From Saccharothrix coeruleofusca (GTDB lineage: Bacteria > Actinomycetota > Actinomycetes > Mycobacteriales > Pseudonocardiaceae): a DNA stretch of 64,000 bases. Location of the stretch: NCBI RefSeq assembly GCF_014648515.1, contig NZ_BMRG01000019.1, forward strand, positions 33,343 to 97,342. Direction: 5' to 3'. The position numbers were made by a program, and so were the translations under genes. Shown piece after piece: positions 39,495 through 48,466 of the stretch (positions within the stretch are counted from its first letter, which is position 1; each line of letters starts with the position of its first letter). The notes below the pieces were generated by a model. The model searched no databases. It was not told the origin of the DNA and was given only the letters and a program-made list of their open reading frames with translations.

Positions 39495-39937
39495 TCCTCG
39501 CCTTCGCCCTCGCGGCGGCCTTCCTGTTCGGCTCGGGCGCCTACCTGCTGCTCAAGCGGGACCTGATCCGGATGGTCGCGGGCATCATGCTGATCTCGCA
39601 GTGCGCCGTGGTCACGATCATCGCCGCGAGCCTCGGCCGGGGGCGGGCGGCGATCGCGGTGGCGCCGGGTGACCCGGTCAGCGACCCGCTGCCGCAGGCC
39701 CTGGCGCTGACCGCGCTGGTCATCGGCCTGGCCACGGTGGCACTGCTGCTCGCCCTGGTGCACCGGGCGGTCGTGGTGTTCCGGACCGCCGAGCAGGACC
39801 GGCTGGCCGCGACCGAGGCCGCCCACGAGGCGGCGCTGGAGCGGGAGCGGCGGGCCGACCGCGAGGAGGTCGGTCCCGCCCCGGAGGAGGCGGGGCCTGC
39901 CGAAGAGGAGCCTGCCGACGGGGGGCGGGCGCGCTGA
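39491..39937 (+). CDS. mnhC: Mrp/Mnh antiporter subunit C
   Basis: 148 residues, NuoK-like, with three membrane helices in the first 100 residues (LAFALAAAFLFGSGAYLLL, MVAGIMLISQCAV, LPQALALTALVIGLATVAL). The DPLPQALALTALVI segment is the MrpC/NuoK signature. An unusual charged Glu/Ala-rich tail of about 45 residues follows (DREEVGPAPEEAGPAEEEP). The gene overlaps B and D by 4 and 1 bases. Confidence 0.9.
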   Translation: MILAFALAAAFLFGSGAYLLLKRDLIRMVAGIMLISQCAVVTIIAASLGRGRAAIAVAPGDPVSDPLPQALALTALVIGLATVALLLALVHRAVVVFRTAEQDRLAATEAAHEAALERERRADREEVGPAPEEAGPAEEEPADGGRAR

Positions 39938-41319
39938 TGCTGCTGTCGATCGCCCTGCTCGTGCCCTGGGTGTCGGGCGCCCTGCTGGTGGCCCTGGACG
40001 GGCGCCGACGTGCCGTGGCCTGGCTGGCCGTCGTCGCGCTCGCGGCGAACCTGGCGGTGCTCGGCGTGCTCGCCGCCGAGGTGTCCACCGGGGGCGTCGC
40101 GCAGGTCGTCACCGGCGGGTGGCCCGTCGGGGTGGGCATCGTGCTGCGGGCCGACGCACTGGGCGTCGCCTTCGCGGCGCTCTCGGTGCTGGTGCTGCTG
40201 GCCGCGGCCGCCCACGAGGCGATCGGCGGGGTGCGGTCGCGGACCTTCCCCGGCCTGGTCGTGCTGCTCTCCGCCGGGTTGACCGGCCTGTTCGTCACGG
40301 CCGACGTGTTCTCCTTCTACGTCTTCTTCGAGCTGGCCATGACCGCCTCGTACGCGCTGAGCGCCTACGGCGGCAAGCGCCGCCAGCTGCGGGCGGCGCT
40401 GGTGTTCACCGCGGTCAACCTGCTGGGCTCGTTCATCTTCCTGCTGTCGGTGGCGGGTGCCTACCGGGTGACCGGGGCGCTGGCGATGGACCAGGTCGCC
40501 CAGCGCCTGCTCACCGTCAACCCCAACGCCGCGGTCCTGATCGCCGCCGGGTTCTTCACCGCCTTCAGCGTCAAGCTCGGGCTGTTCCCCTTCCACTTCT
40601 GGCTGCCCACGGTCTACGCGGGCGCCCGGCCCGCCGTCGCGGCCATCCTCAGCGGGGCCGTGGCGAACATCGGCTCGTACGGGCTGCTGCGCTTCGGCGT
40701 CGCCCTGTTCCCCGAGCAGCTGCGCCTGGCCGGTGTCGCCCTCGTGGTGCTGGGGGCCGCGTCGATCGTCTACGGCGGGGTGATGGCGGTCGCCCGCGGC
40801 GACGCCGCCGAGATGCTGGCCTACTCCGCGATCGGGCAGGTCGGGTACGTGCTGGTCGCGCTGGGCGTGGGCGGCCCGGTCGGGCTGACCGCCGCGGTGC
40901 TCTACAGCGCGGTCAACTCCTTGAACAAGGCCCTGCTGTTCCTGGCCTCGGGGGTGCGGGGCGCGCTGGTCGCGGCCGCGTTCGCGCTGGGGGCGCTGAG
41001 CGTGGCGGGGGTGCCGCCCGCGGCGGGGTTCGTCGGCAAGCTGGAGCTGTTCCGGACCGGGGTCGTGGCGGGCAGCGCCGCCCTGGTGGTGCTGCTGGTG
41101 GTCGGCAGCGCGCTGTCGCTGGTCTACCTGTTCCAGGTCTACCAGCGCCGCTTCTGGCGCGCGGACCCGCAGGCGGTGGGAGCGGCGAGCCCGCTGGCCC
41201 AGCGGCTGCTCACCGCGGCGCTGGCGCTGCTGGTGCTCGCCCTGGGGGTGTGGCCCGAGCCGCTGCTGGCCTTCAGCGGCCACGCGGTCGAGGCCCTGCT
41301 GGCCGGGAACTCCCCATGA
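39937..41319 (+). CDS. mnhD: Mrp/Mnh antiporter subunit D
   Basis: 460 residues, about 13-14 membrane helices, related to NuoN/NuoM. FYVFFELAMTASYALSAYG keeps the conserved Glu, and KLGLFPFHFWLPTVYAGARP and AEMLAYSAIGQVGY carry the conserved Lys/His positions of the ion path. The start codon shares one base with the C stop. Confidence 0.92.
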   Translation: MLLSIALLVPWVSGALLVALDGRRRAVAWLAVVALAANLAVLGVLAAEVSTGGVAQVVTGGWPVGVGIVLRADALGVAFAALSVLVLLAAAAHEAIGGVRSRTFPGLVVLLSAGLTGLFVTADVFSFYVFFELAMTASYALSAYGGKRRQLRAALVFTAVNLLGSFIFLLSVAGAYRVTGALAMDQVAQRLLTVNPNAAVLIAAGFFTAFSVKLGLFPFHFWLPTVYAGARPAVAAILSGAVANIGSYGLLRFGVALFPEQLRLAGVALVVLGAASIVYGGVMAVARGDAAEMLAYSAIGQVGYVLVALGVGGPVGLTAAVLYSAVNSLNKALLFLASGVRGALVAAAFALGALSVAGVPPAAGFVGKLELFRTGVVAGSAALVVLLVVGSALSLVYLFQVYQRRFWRADPQAVGAASPLAQRLLTAALALLVLALGVWPEPLLAFSGHAVEALLAGNSP

Positions 41320-41332
41320 CAACGGAGGTGTG

Positions 41333-41821
41333 ATGATCGCCCTGGTGCTCCGCGTCGTCGTGCTCACCTCGATCTACCTGCTGGTGCTGACCAGCCTGCG
41401 GCCGGGGGACGTCCTCACCGGACTGCTGCTGGCGACGCTGGTCGTGCTCGCGAGCAGGCGCACCGGCCGCGGCGCCCCGTCGCAGCCGGTTCCGCTGCGC
41501 CGCAGGCTCGCGGGGGTGCCCGCGCTGGTCGGCGGGACGCTGGTCGACCTGGTCAGCGGCACGTGGCAGACCGCCGTGCGGCTGCTCGGCCGGGGTCCGG
41601 CCGAGGGCGGGCTCGTCGAGGTCCCGATACCGCCGGGTGGACCGGTCTCGGCGGCGGCCTGGGGGGTGCGCGTCGGGTTCGTGCCGGACACCGTGGTCGT
41701 GGAGATCGACGAGGAGCGGGGCCGGATGCTGCTGCACGTGCTCGACGCGCGGAACCCGGCGGCCGTGGTCGCCGCGCAGCACGACTCCTACCAGCGGCGC
41801 CAGCGCCGGGTCTTCCCCTGA
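41333..41821 (+). CDS. mnhE: Mrp/Mnh antiporter subunit E
   Basis: 162 residues. ATG 41333 is spaced better from GGAGG than the adjoining GTG 41330. Two membrane segments (VLRVVVLTSIYLLVLTSL, LTGLLLATLVVLAS) precede a cytoplasmic domain with VEVPIPPGG and DTVVVEIDEERGRMLLHVLD, the usual MnhE layout. It starts 13 bp after the D stop. Confidence 0.9.
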   Translation: MIALVLRVVVLTSIYLLVLTSLRPGDVLTGLLLATLVVLASRRTGRGAPSQPVPLRRRLAGVPALVGGTLVDLVSGTWQTAVRLLGRGPAEGGLVEVPIPPGGPVSAAAWGVRVGFVPDTVVVEIDEERGRMLLHVLDARNPAAVVAAQHDSYQRRQRRVFP

Positions 41822-41826
41822 CCGCC

Positions 41827-42096
41827 GTGCCCGCCTTCATCGTCGTGCCCGCCCTGTTCTGGGTGACGCTGCTGCTGGTGGCCGGTGGCCTGGCGCTGAT
41901 CCGCGCCCGTGACGTGCTCCAGCGGGTGGTCGCGCTGGACCTGCTGGCGGTGATCGTCATCGCGCTGCTGGCGCTGCTGTGCTTCCTGTGGGGGCAGGCG
42001 TACTACTTCGACGCCGCGGTGGCGCTGGCCCTGCTGTCCTTCGTGGCCACCGTGGCGGCGGCCAGGTACCTCGGATCGGGAGGTCCGTTCGGATGA
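41827..42096 (+). CDS. mnhF: Mrp/Mnh antiporter subunit F
   Basis: 89 residues, GTG start 5 bp after E. Three membrane helices with ALIRARDVLQRVVALDLLAV, the MnhF pattern RGPTxxDRVVALDxL in altered form, and YYFDAAVALALLSFV. It overlaps subunit G by 4 bases. Confidence 0.88.
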   Translation: MPAFIVVPALFWVTLLLVAGGLALIRARDVLQRVVALDLLAVIVIALLALLCFLWGQAYYFDAAVALALLSFVATVAAARYLGSGGPFG

Positions 42097-42446
42097 TCTC
42101 GGTGCTGCTCGACGTGGTCGGCGGTGTGCTGCTCCTGGTGGGCCTGCTGCTGCTGACCATCAGCCTCGTCGGCGTCCTGCGACTGCCCGACACCTACCAC
42201 CAGCTGCACGCCCAGGGCCTGGCCACCGGGCCGGGGGTGATCGCCGTGCTGGCTTCCTCGATCGCGACCGAGAACGCCACGATCATCACCTTCGCCGTGC
42301 TCGCGATCGCGTTCGTGGCGCTCACCTCGCCGGTGTCCAGCCACGCCATCGCCCGCGCCGCCCACCGCCGCCGGAACAGCGCCGGGACCGGCGGCGGGAC
42401 CGGCGGCGGGACCGGCGGCGGGACGGACAACGCGGGCGAGGCGTGA
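42093..42446 (+). CDS. mnhG: Mrp/Mnh antiporter subunit G
   Basis: 117 residues with three membrane helices. VGVLRLPDTYHQLHAQGLAT is the diagnostic MnhG segment, and LTSPVSSHAIARAAHR follows the last helix. The C-terminal 25 residues are low-complexity GTGGGTGGGT, encoded by a 12-bp tandem repeat. It is the last gene of the antiporter operon and ends 27 bp from a convergent gene. Confidence 0.9.
   Translation: MISVLLDVVGGVLLLVGLLLLTISLVGVLRLPDTYHQLHAQGLATGPGVIAVLASSIATENATIITFAVLAIAFVALTSPVSSHAIARAAHRRRNSAGTGGGTGGGTGGGTDNAGEA
42384..42419 (+). repeat. 12-bp tandem repeat in the mnhG tail
   Basis: Three exact copies of GGGACCGGCGGC (42384-42395, 42396-42407, 42408-42419) encode the GTGG repeats. 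It is a likely site of slippage and length variation between strains. Confidence 0.85.
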
Positions 42447-42473
42447 GCGGCGGTCGACGCAGCCGTGCGCCCC

Positions 42474-42764
42474 TCACTCGGGGTGCTCGCGCCGGGCGGG
42501 GGCGGCCGGGAAGCGCTGGGCCACCCAGACCGCTCCCGCGATGACGCCGAAGGCCAGCGCCCCACTCGGCTCCCCGGTCAGCAGCAGGAGGAAGGCCAGC
42601 AGCGCGGCGATGGTGATGATCGCCGCGCCGAGTGACCGGTGCCCCGTCCGAGGTGCCGGTCCGGCCGCGTCGAGGGCCCGGAAGGACCGCTCGAACTCCG
42701 GGTCGTCGTCGATCAGCCCGCGTTGGATCTCGTGCAGCGCTTCCTGCTCGCGTTCGCTGAGCAC
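42474..42764 (-). CDS. DUF3040 small membrane protein
   Basis: 96 residues. GTG 42764 follows AGGAGGTGG. The start LSEREQEALHEIQRGLIDDDPEF is the family signature. Two hydrophobic helices follow (IITIAALLAFLLLLTG, ALAFGVIAGAVWVA). Such proteins are common in actinobacteria and have no assigned function. It is co-directional with the DksA-like gene upstream (11 bp apart). Confidence 0.87.
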   Translation of the reverse strand: MLSEREQEALHEIQRGLIDDDPEFERSFRALDAAGPAPRTGHRSLGAAIITIAALLAFLLLLTGEPSGALAFGVIAGAVWVAQRFPAAPARREHPE

Positions 42765-42775
42765 GTCCCACCTCC

Positions 42776-43276
42776 TCACGGGTTGCTCGACACCGGGTGC
42801 CGGGGTGCCGAGCGGGGTCGGTGCGGGCGGCGGCTGTGGTGGCCTCGTGGTGTCCGGAAGACCGGGCGCGCGTGCGAGCGGTGCCGCGAACCCGCACCGG
42901 CGGGACCGTCGGTGTGCGCGGGGCGTTGGCGGCAGTCCAGGCACCACCGCGAGGTGGGGATGGCGAGCAGCAGGCGCACCGGGATGTCGGCTCGGCAACC
43001 GCCGCAGCGGCCGTAGTCCCCTGTCGCGATGAGCGCGAGCGCGATGTCGATGTCGGCCAGCGCCTGCCTGGCCGCCGCGGCGACCTTGCCCAGGACTTCA
43101 CGGCGCGCCGCGTCGGCGGCGGTGGGGGCCGGACCGCGGGCGGCCTCCAGCGCGCCGAGCTCGGCCAGCTGCTCCAACCGGAACCGGCGTTGGTCCTCCA
43201 GCACCGCGCTCAGCTCGGGCAGGTGGTGGGCGAGGCGTTCGATCGGGGCGGCTTGCGGTGCGGGCGCGCGTGGCAT
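42776..43276 (-). CDS. DksA/TraR C4-type zinc-finger protein
   Basis: 166 residues, ATG 43276. The N-terminal helix pair is followed by DYGRCGGCRADIPVRLLLAI and RWCLDCRQR, the CxxC-x(17-18)-CxxC zinc finger of the DksA/TraR family. DksA-type proteins bind the RNA polymerase secondary channel. The finger is near residues 95-125, and an Arg/His/Pro-rich tail of about 45 residues follows it, which is not usual. The tail may be a non-conserved extension. Confidence 0.82.
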   Translation of the reverse strand: MPRAPAPQAAPIERLAHHLPELSAVLEDQRRFRLEQLAELGALEAARGPAPTAADAARREVLGKVAAAARQALADIDIALALIATGDYGRCGGCRADIPVRLLLAIPTSRWCLDCRQRPAHTDGPAGAGSRHRSHARPVFRTPRGHHSRRPHRPRSAPRHPVSSNP

Positions 43277-43518
43277 CGTGGCGTCTCCGGGTTCGTCGTG
43301 GCGGGCGTTCCTGCGGTGTCGGCCGGTCCCGACCGCGCGGGCCGTCCGGGTCCGGGCCGACACCTCTTCGAGAGCTCAACCGCTCTCAGTGCCAGGATGA
43401 CGCGAGCGCCACTCCCCCGGCTTGTGCGTTCCCGACAACCACGACCGCACTTCTTGTCCGGGTCCGGCAACCGGCGTGGTACCGCTCCAGCAGCCGATCA
43501 CCGTCCTGCGCGAGGGGG

Positions 43519-44268
43519 TCAGCGGTGCCCGCCGGAAGCGAAGATCACCTCTCCGGTGATGAAGCGGGCGGCCGAGGAGGCCAGGAAGACCGCCACCGGG
43601 GCGATGTCCTCGGGCACGCCCAGGCGGCCCAGCGGGATCTCGGCGGCCATCCGCTCGTGGGCGGGGCTGCCGACGAACCCCATGTCGCGGGTTCCCTCGG
43701 TGTCCGAACCGGTCGGCGCGATGGCGTTGACGCGGATGTCGCGCACGGCCAGTTCCCTGGCCACGACCACGGTCGCCGCGGTGATCGCGCTCTTGCTGGC
43801 GGCGTAGAGCGCGGTGAAGGGCGACAGGGTGGACACCCCCGCGGTGGACAGGTTGATGATCGCGCCACCGTCGGCTTCCGGCGCCGCGGCGAACTCCCGC
43901 ATCGTCAGGAACGAGCCGAGCACGTTGATGTCGAACTGGCGGTGGAACTCCTGCGGCGACACGGCGTCGAAGGGCGCGAAGGAGTAGACGCCCGCGTTGT
44001 TCACGAGCACGTCCACCACGCCGAAAGCCCCACGGGCGGCGGCGAACAGGCTGGACACGTCGGTCGGGGAGGAGACGTCGGCCCGGATCGCGACGGCACG
44101 GCCGCCGCCCGCCTCGATCCCGCGCACCACGCGATCAGCGGCCCGCTGGTCGTGGACGTAGTTCACGACCACCGCGGCACCCGCTTCGGCCAGTGCCGTC
44201 GCGATGCCCGCGCCGATTCCCCTCGACGCACCGGTGACCAGCGCGACACGACCGTCCAGGGACAGCAT
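43519..44268 (-). CDS. Short-chain dehydrogenase/reductase
   Basis: 249 residues, ATG 44268. A classical SDR: TGASRGIG (cofactor, about 13-20), NNAG, the catalytic Ser in NLSTAG and YAASK with Tyr and Lys, and a terminal ITGEVIFASGG. NADP preference cannot be read with certainty. It is divergent from an HxlR regulator 123 bp away, an arrangement typical for redox- or quinone-induced SDRs. Confidence 0.92.
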   Translation of the reverse strand: MLSLDGRVALVTGASRGIGAGIATALAEAGAAVVVNYVHDQRAADRVVRGIEAGGGRAVAIRADVSSPTDVSSLFAAARGAFGVVDVLVNNAGVYSFAPFDAVSPQEFHRQFDINVLGSFLTMREFAAAPEADGGAIINLSTAGVSTLSPFTALYAASKSAITAATVVVARELAVRDIRVNAIAPTGSDTEGTRDMGFVGSPAHERMAAEIPLGRLGVPEDIAPVAVFLASSAARFITGEVIFASGGHR

Positions 44269-44391
44269 TGAGCACTCCTCGTCATGGGTGAACGGCCAGG
44301 TTCTCGCCTCGTCAATGGCCCTGACCTGGTCGGTAACGCTAGGAGAGCTCGTTGCTTGTGGGAAGTACGCACTTTTTCGTAACCTGCGGCC

Positions 44392-44790
44392 ATGGATGAA
44401 ACCCCGCGGCTCGCCACGGCCCGGACCCTGCTCGCGGCCGACACCTTCGAGCAGAACTGCCCGACCCGCGCGGTGCTGGACCACGTGACCAACCGGTGGG
44501 CCACCCTGATCCTGGCCGCGCTGACCGCCGGACCGCACCGCTTCTCGGCATTGCAGTCGCGGGTGGCGGGGATCAGCCACAAGATGCTCTCGCAGAACCT
44601 GAAGACGCTCGTCGCGTACGGCCTGGTGGACCGCTCCGTCGAGCCGACGGTGCCACCGCGGGTGACCTACCGGCTGACCGGGCTCGGCGAGGAGCTGACC
44701 GAGCCGCTGTGCGCCCTGATCCACTGGATCGGACGGCACACCGAGCAACTACTGACCGCGCGAGCGGAACACGCGCTGACGACGTCCTGA
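44392..44790 (+). CDS. HxlR-family transcriptional regulator
   Basis: 132 residues. NCPTRAVLDHVTNRWATLIL holds a Cys in the position used for redox or aldehyde sensing in HxlR/YodB/HypR proteins. The winged helix follows (RFSALQSRVAGISHKMLSQN, LVDRSVEPTVPPRVTYRLT). It probably represses the divergent SDR gene. The shared promoter region 44269-44391 is of lower GC. Confidence 0.92.
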   Translation: MDETPRLATARTLLAADTFEQNCPTRAVLDHVTNRWATLILAALTAGPHRFSALQSRVAGISHKMLSQNLKTLVAYGLVDRSVEPTVPPRVTYRLTGLGEELTEPLCALIHWIGRHTEQLLTARAEHALTTS

Positions 44791-44823
44791 CCTGGAGCAC
44801 CGCGACCGGGCCGTCCACTGTGG

Positions 44824-45690
44824 TCAGACGTGCGCCGGGCCGCCGCTGTCGCCGTCCGCCGCGAGTGGAGCCAGTCGCTGGGTGCCGATCGCGGCCAGCA
44901 GGTCGAGCTTGCTCCGGGCGTCGGTGCCCGGACGGGGTGTGTAGACCACGACGCGGAGGTTCGAGTCCTGCGTGGTGAGGGTGTCGGAGTCCAGGGCGAC
45001 GGCTCCGACCTCGGGGTGCTCGACCACCTTGTGCCCGCTCTGGTGCGCGGCCACCGTCCCCAGCGCCCACAGCTCGCGGAAGCGCGCGCTGCGCGTCAAC
45101 CGCGCGACCAGCGCCGTCAGCTCCGGGTCGTCCGGGTAGCGGCTGGTGGTGGCGCGCAAGTCGGCGACGAGGGATTCCTCGTACGCGGAGCGCTCGGCCC
45201 TGGTGACCCGCACGCGGCTCGGCCCGCCCTCGAACTGGCACAGCAGCATGTTCCTGGCGTCGGCGGACAGCGCGGACGGGTCGCCGAAGGTCGCCGCGAA
45301 CAGCGGGTTCCAGTGCAGCAGCTGCCAGGTCGCGTCGTAGACCGACAGCGGGTGCCCGACGAGCTGGTCCATGATCCGGTGCACGCTTCCCGGGATCAAC
45401 CTCGGCACGCGGGCCGGGTCCGCGACGTGGCCCGCGAGGCGCATGAGGTGCGCCTGCTCCTCGTCGGACAGCTGCAGCGCGCGGGCCAGCGCGAGGCACA
45501 CCTGCGCGGACGGGGTCGCGGCCCGTCCCTGCTCGATCCGGACCACGTACTCGATCGAGATGCCCGCCAGCACGGCCAGCTCCTCGCGCCGCAGCCCCGG
45601 AGCACGACGCGGTGAGCTGTGCGCCAGTCCGACCGCGCTGGGCGGGAGGCGATCGCGCCAGGCGCGCAGCGCGGCACCCAAGTCGTTCAT
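44824..45690 (-). CDS. XRE-family regulator with MmyB-like ligand domain
   Basis: 288 residues, ATG 45690. The N-terminal helix-turn-helix reads RRAPGLRREELAVLAGIS with YVVRIEQGRA. The C-terminal MmyB-like domain shows LVGHPLSVYDATWQLLHWNPL and a late HPEVGAVALDSDTL. This actinobacterial group often controls a divergent dehydrogenase or SDR. Here the aldehyde dehydrogenase gene lies 245 bp away with a palindromic site between. Confidence 0.92.
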   Translation of the reverse strand: MNDLGAALRAWRDRLPPSAVGLAHSSPRRAPGLRREELAVLAGISIEYVVRIEQGRAATPSAQVCLALARALQLSDEEQAHLMRLAGHVADPARVPRLIPGSVHRIMDQLVGHPLSVYDATWQLLHWNPLFAATFGDPSALSADARNMLLCQFEGGPSRVRVTRAERSAYEESLVADLRATTSRYPDDPELTALVARLTRSARFRELWALGTVAAHQSGHKVVEHPEVGAVALDSDTLTTQDSNLRVVVYTPRPGTDARSKLDLLAAIGTQRLAPLAADGDSGGPAHV

Positions 45691-45723
45691 GCGCACAGTC
45701 TCCCGCACCACCCTCCACCGCTG

Positions 45724-45744
45724 CCTGGTACCAGCTGTACCAGG
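45724..45744. promoter_or_regulatory. Palindromic operator between XRE and aldehyde dehydrogenase genes
   Basis: CCTGGTAC (45724-45731) and GTACCAGG (45737-45744) are perfect 8-bp arms around CAGCT. The site is 34 bp upstream of the XRE start, as expected for an autoregulated operator that may also control the dehydrogenase. Confidence 0.6.
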
Positions 45745-45935
45745 AAGATCCTTGGCTGCCACCGCCCGTTCCGGGGCACGACCCTGGGACTTGTGAACCC
45801 ACCGGACCCCGCGGACACCCCGCCGGACGTGAACGGGCCGCGGCGCGCCGCGGCCGACCGGCTGCCGCGCGGGCAGATGGAGCTGCGCTGACGACCCCCG
45901 TCCCTCCACCGGCTCACCTCGACGAAAGGACACCC

Positions 45936-47408
45936 GTGTCCCAGAGCACGAACCTCCCCGCTCGCCACTGGATCGACGGGAAGTGGACCGAATCCGCGCG
46001 GCTCGGCGAGTCCGTCGACCCCTCCACCGGCGCGGTGGTCGGCGCCTTCTACGACGGCGGTGAGGCCGAAGCGCGCGCGGCGGTCGACGCCGCCGCGGAC
46101 GCCTTCGCCTCGACCGGCTGGGCTCCCGACCACGCCGCGCGGGCGATCGCCCTGGAGCGGCTGGCCGACGCGCTCGCGGCACGCGTCCCGGAGATGGCCG
46201 CCACCCTCTCCAGGGAGAACGGCAAACTCCTGCGCGAGACCACGTGGGAGGTCGGCGGTGCCGCGACGTGGCTGCGCTACGCGGCGGCGAGCGCGCGCAC
46301 CCAGATCGCGGGCCGCGCCGCCGAAGTGGCCCCCGGGCAGTACTTCCGCTCGACACCGGAACCAGCGGGCGTGGTCGGCGTCATCTCGCCCTGGAACTCC
46401 CCGGTGCTGCTGACCGTCCGGGCGCTGGGGCCCGCGCTGGCCGCGGGCTGCGCGGTCGTGGTCAAGCTGCCCGCGCAGACCGCGTTGACCAACGAGCTGT
46501 TCGCCCAGGCGGTCGCCGCGGTGGAGGAGATCCCGGCGGGGGTGGTCAACATCGTCACCGAGAGCGGCAGCGAGGTGGCCCGCCACCTCGTCGCCTCGGA
46601 GCGGGTCGACGTGCTCAGCTACACCGGCAGCACCCCGGTGGGCAAGGTGATCGCCGCCTCCGCCGCGACCACGCTCAAGCGCGTCGGCCTGGAACTGGGC
46701 GGGAAGACGCCCCTCGTGCTGTTCCCCAGCGCCGACCTCGACCGCGCCATCCCCGACCTGCTGCGCGCGATCACCCTGATGAACGGGCAGTTCTGCTGCA
46801 CCGGTTCGCGCGTCCTGGTCCACCGCGACATCGCCGACCGGGTCCGCGCGGCGCTCACCGAAGCGCTTCCCCGGCTGCGGTTGGGCGCCTGGGACGACGA
46901 CGAGGCCGACCTCGGCCCGCTCATCGACCGCGCCTCGGCGGAGCGGGTCGACGCCATCGTCGAGGAGGCGGCCTCCTACGGCGAGGTGCTGGTGCGCGGT
47001 GGGCAGGTCACCGAAGGACCCCTGTCGTCGTCCGGCGCCTTCTACCGGCCCAGTCTGGTGGAGGTCGCCGACACCGATGCCCGCATCGTCCAGGAAGAGG
47101 TGTTCGGGCCGGTCCAGACCTTCGAGGTCTTCGACGACGAGGACGACGCCGTGCGCAAGGCGAACGCCACCCGGTACGGGTTGGCCGCCTCGATCTTCAC
47201 CACCGATCCCGCCCAGGCCCGCCGGGTCGGCCGCCGGGTGCGCGCGGGCGGGGTGTGGATCAACACGTGGGGGCTGCTCAGCGAGCACTTCGAGCAGACG
47301 GGCGTCAAGGACAGCGGGTACGGGTACCTGTGCGGGCCGAAGGCGATCGAGGAGTTCCAGGTGCTGAAGGTCTACTCCGAGGTCGACCACGCCGAAGCGA
47401 CGGGCTGA
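45936..47408 (+). CDS. NAD(P)-dependent aldehyde dehydrogenase
   Basis: 490 residues, GTG behind GAAAGGA. Family features: SPWNSPVLLTVRALGPALAAG, SYTGSTPVGK, the general base Glu in LELGGKTP and the catalytic Cys pair in NGQFCCTGSRV (Cys287-288). EEVFGPVQTFEVFDDEDDAV is the C-terminal signature. It resembles betaine-aldehyde/phenylacetaldehyde-type enzymes, but the substrate is not clear. It is probably regulated by the divergent MmyB-type XRE protein. Confidence 0.93.
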   Translation: MSQSTNLPARHWIDGKWTESARLGESVDPSTGAVVGAFYDGGEAEARAAVDAAADAFASTGWAPDHAARAIALERLADALAARVPEMAATLSRENGKLLRETTWEVGGAATWLRYAAASARTQIAGRAAEVAPGQYFRSTPEPAGVVGVISPWNSPVLLTVRALGPALAAGCAVVVKLPAQTALTNELFAQAVAAVEEIPAGVVNIVTESGSEVARHLVASERVDVLSYTGSTPVGKVIAASAATTLKRVGLELGGKTPLVLFPSADLDRAIPDLLRAITLMNGQFCCTGSRVLVHRDIADRVRAALTEALPRLRLGAWDDDEADLGPLIDRASAERVDAIVEEAASYGEVLVRGGQVTEGPLSSSGAFYRPSLVEVADTDARIVQEEVFGPVQTFEVFDDEDDAVRKANATRYGLAASIFTTDPAQARRVGRRVRAGGVWINTWGLLSEHFEQTGVKDSGYGYLCGPKAIEEFQVLKVYSEVDHAEATG

Positions 47409-47422
47409 GCGCGTCGCGCGCA

Positions 47423-47460
47423 CGGGCGTCGGGTGGACGGCTCCGTCTTCCCGACGCCCG
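47423..47460 (+). terminator. Terminator hairpin after the aldehyde dehydrogenase gene
   Basis: Arms 47423-47433 and 47450-47460 pair perfectly over 11 bp. Inside, GACGG and CCGTC form a second short stem, so the whole element folds as one long hairpin with an internal loop. Confidence 0.75.
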
Positions 47461-47527
47461 GCGGATGTGGCGTCGCGGCCCCGCGCCCCATGCTGGCCCC
47501 ATCGCCCGCTGATCCGCTGGAGCACCG

Positions 47528-48466
47528 ATGACCTACGCGTTCGACCCCGAGCTCGCCGCCATGATCCCGATGCTGCCCCCCTCGGTCGGCTTCGACCTGG
47601 CCACCCTGCGGGCCCAGGTCGCCAGGATGATCGCCGAGGCGCCCGTGCCCGACACCACCGGCATCCACGTCGAGGACCGCTGCGTCCCCGGCGCCGAAGG
47701 CGATCCGGACGTCCGGGTCCGCGTGTACCGGCCCGAGCGGCTCAGCGCGCCCGCCGGGGTCTACGAGGTCCACGGCGGCGGCTTCGTCGCGGGCGACCTG
47801 GAGTACAGCCACGCCCGCAACGTGGTCCTGGCGCGCGAGCTCGGCGTCGTCGTGGTGTCGGTCGACTACCGGCTCGCCCCGGAAACGCCCTATCCCGGAC
47901 CGCTGGAGGACGTGTACGCCGGTCTGGTGTGGATGGCGGGGAACGCCGACGAGCTCGGGATCGACCCGCGGCGCATCGCCATCCGCGGCACGAGCGCGGG
48001 CGGCGGTCTGTGCGCGGCCCTCGCGCTGCTGGCCCGCGACCGGGGCGGACCGCACATCGCCTTCCAGTACCTCGGCGTCCCGGAGATCGACGACCGCCTC
48101 GACACCCCCAGCATGACCGCGTTCACCGACACCCCGGCCTGGAACCGGCCCAACGCCGTGCGGAGCTGGGACGCCTACCTCGGCCCCGGCCGGGCGGGCA
48201 CCGAGGACGTGCCGATCTACGCGGCACCGGCCAGGGCGACCGACCTGTCGGGGCTGCCGCCCGCGTACGTCTCGGCCATGCACTTCGACCCGCTGCGCGA
48301 CGAGGACATCGCCTACGCCCTCGCGCTGCTCGCCGCGGGGGTCACCGTCGAGCTGCACCTGTTCCCCGGCACCTTCCACGGTTCCTCGCTCGTGGAGCAC
48401 GCGGCGGTCAGCCGGCGGGAGCGCGCCGAGGAGATCGCGGTGCTCAAGCACGCCCTCGGGGTGTGA
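47528..48466 (+). CDS. Alpha/beta hydrolase, hormone-sensitive-lipase family esterase
   Basis: 312 residues. The oxyanion motif is VHGGGFVAGD, the nucleophile elbow GTSAGGG, the acid lies in MHFDPLRDED and the His in GTFHGSS, the full catalytic set of family IV esterases. No signal peptide, so it is cytoplasmic. A short-chain acyl ester is the usual substrate. Its last 23 bp overlap the convergent PucR-type gene. Confidence 0.92.
   Translation: MTYAFDPELAAMIPMLPPSVGFDLATLRAQVARMIAEAPVPDTTGIHVEDRCVPGAEGDPDVRVRVYRPERLSAPAGVYEVHGGGFVAGDLEYSHARNVVLARELGVVVVSVDYRLAPETPYPGPLEDVYAGLVWMAGNADELGIDPRRIAIRGTSAGGGLCAALALLARDRGGPHIAFQYLGVPEIDDRLDTPSMTAFTDTPAWNRPNAVRSWDAYLGPGRAGTEDVPIYAAPARATDLSGLPPAYVSAMHFDPLRDEDIAYALALLAAGVTVELHLFPGTFHGSSLVEHAAVSRRERAEEIAVLKHALGV

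Noticed and set aside
42384-42419. G-rich 12-bp repeat as a regulatory G-quadruplex
   Set aside because: It lies inside the mnhG coding tail and is explained by a Gly-Thr-rich low-complexity end; a structural role cannot be supported from sequence alone.
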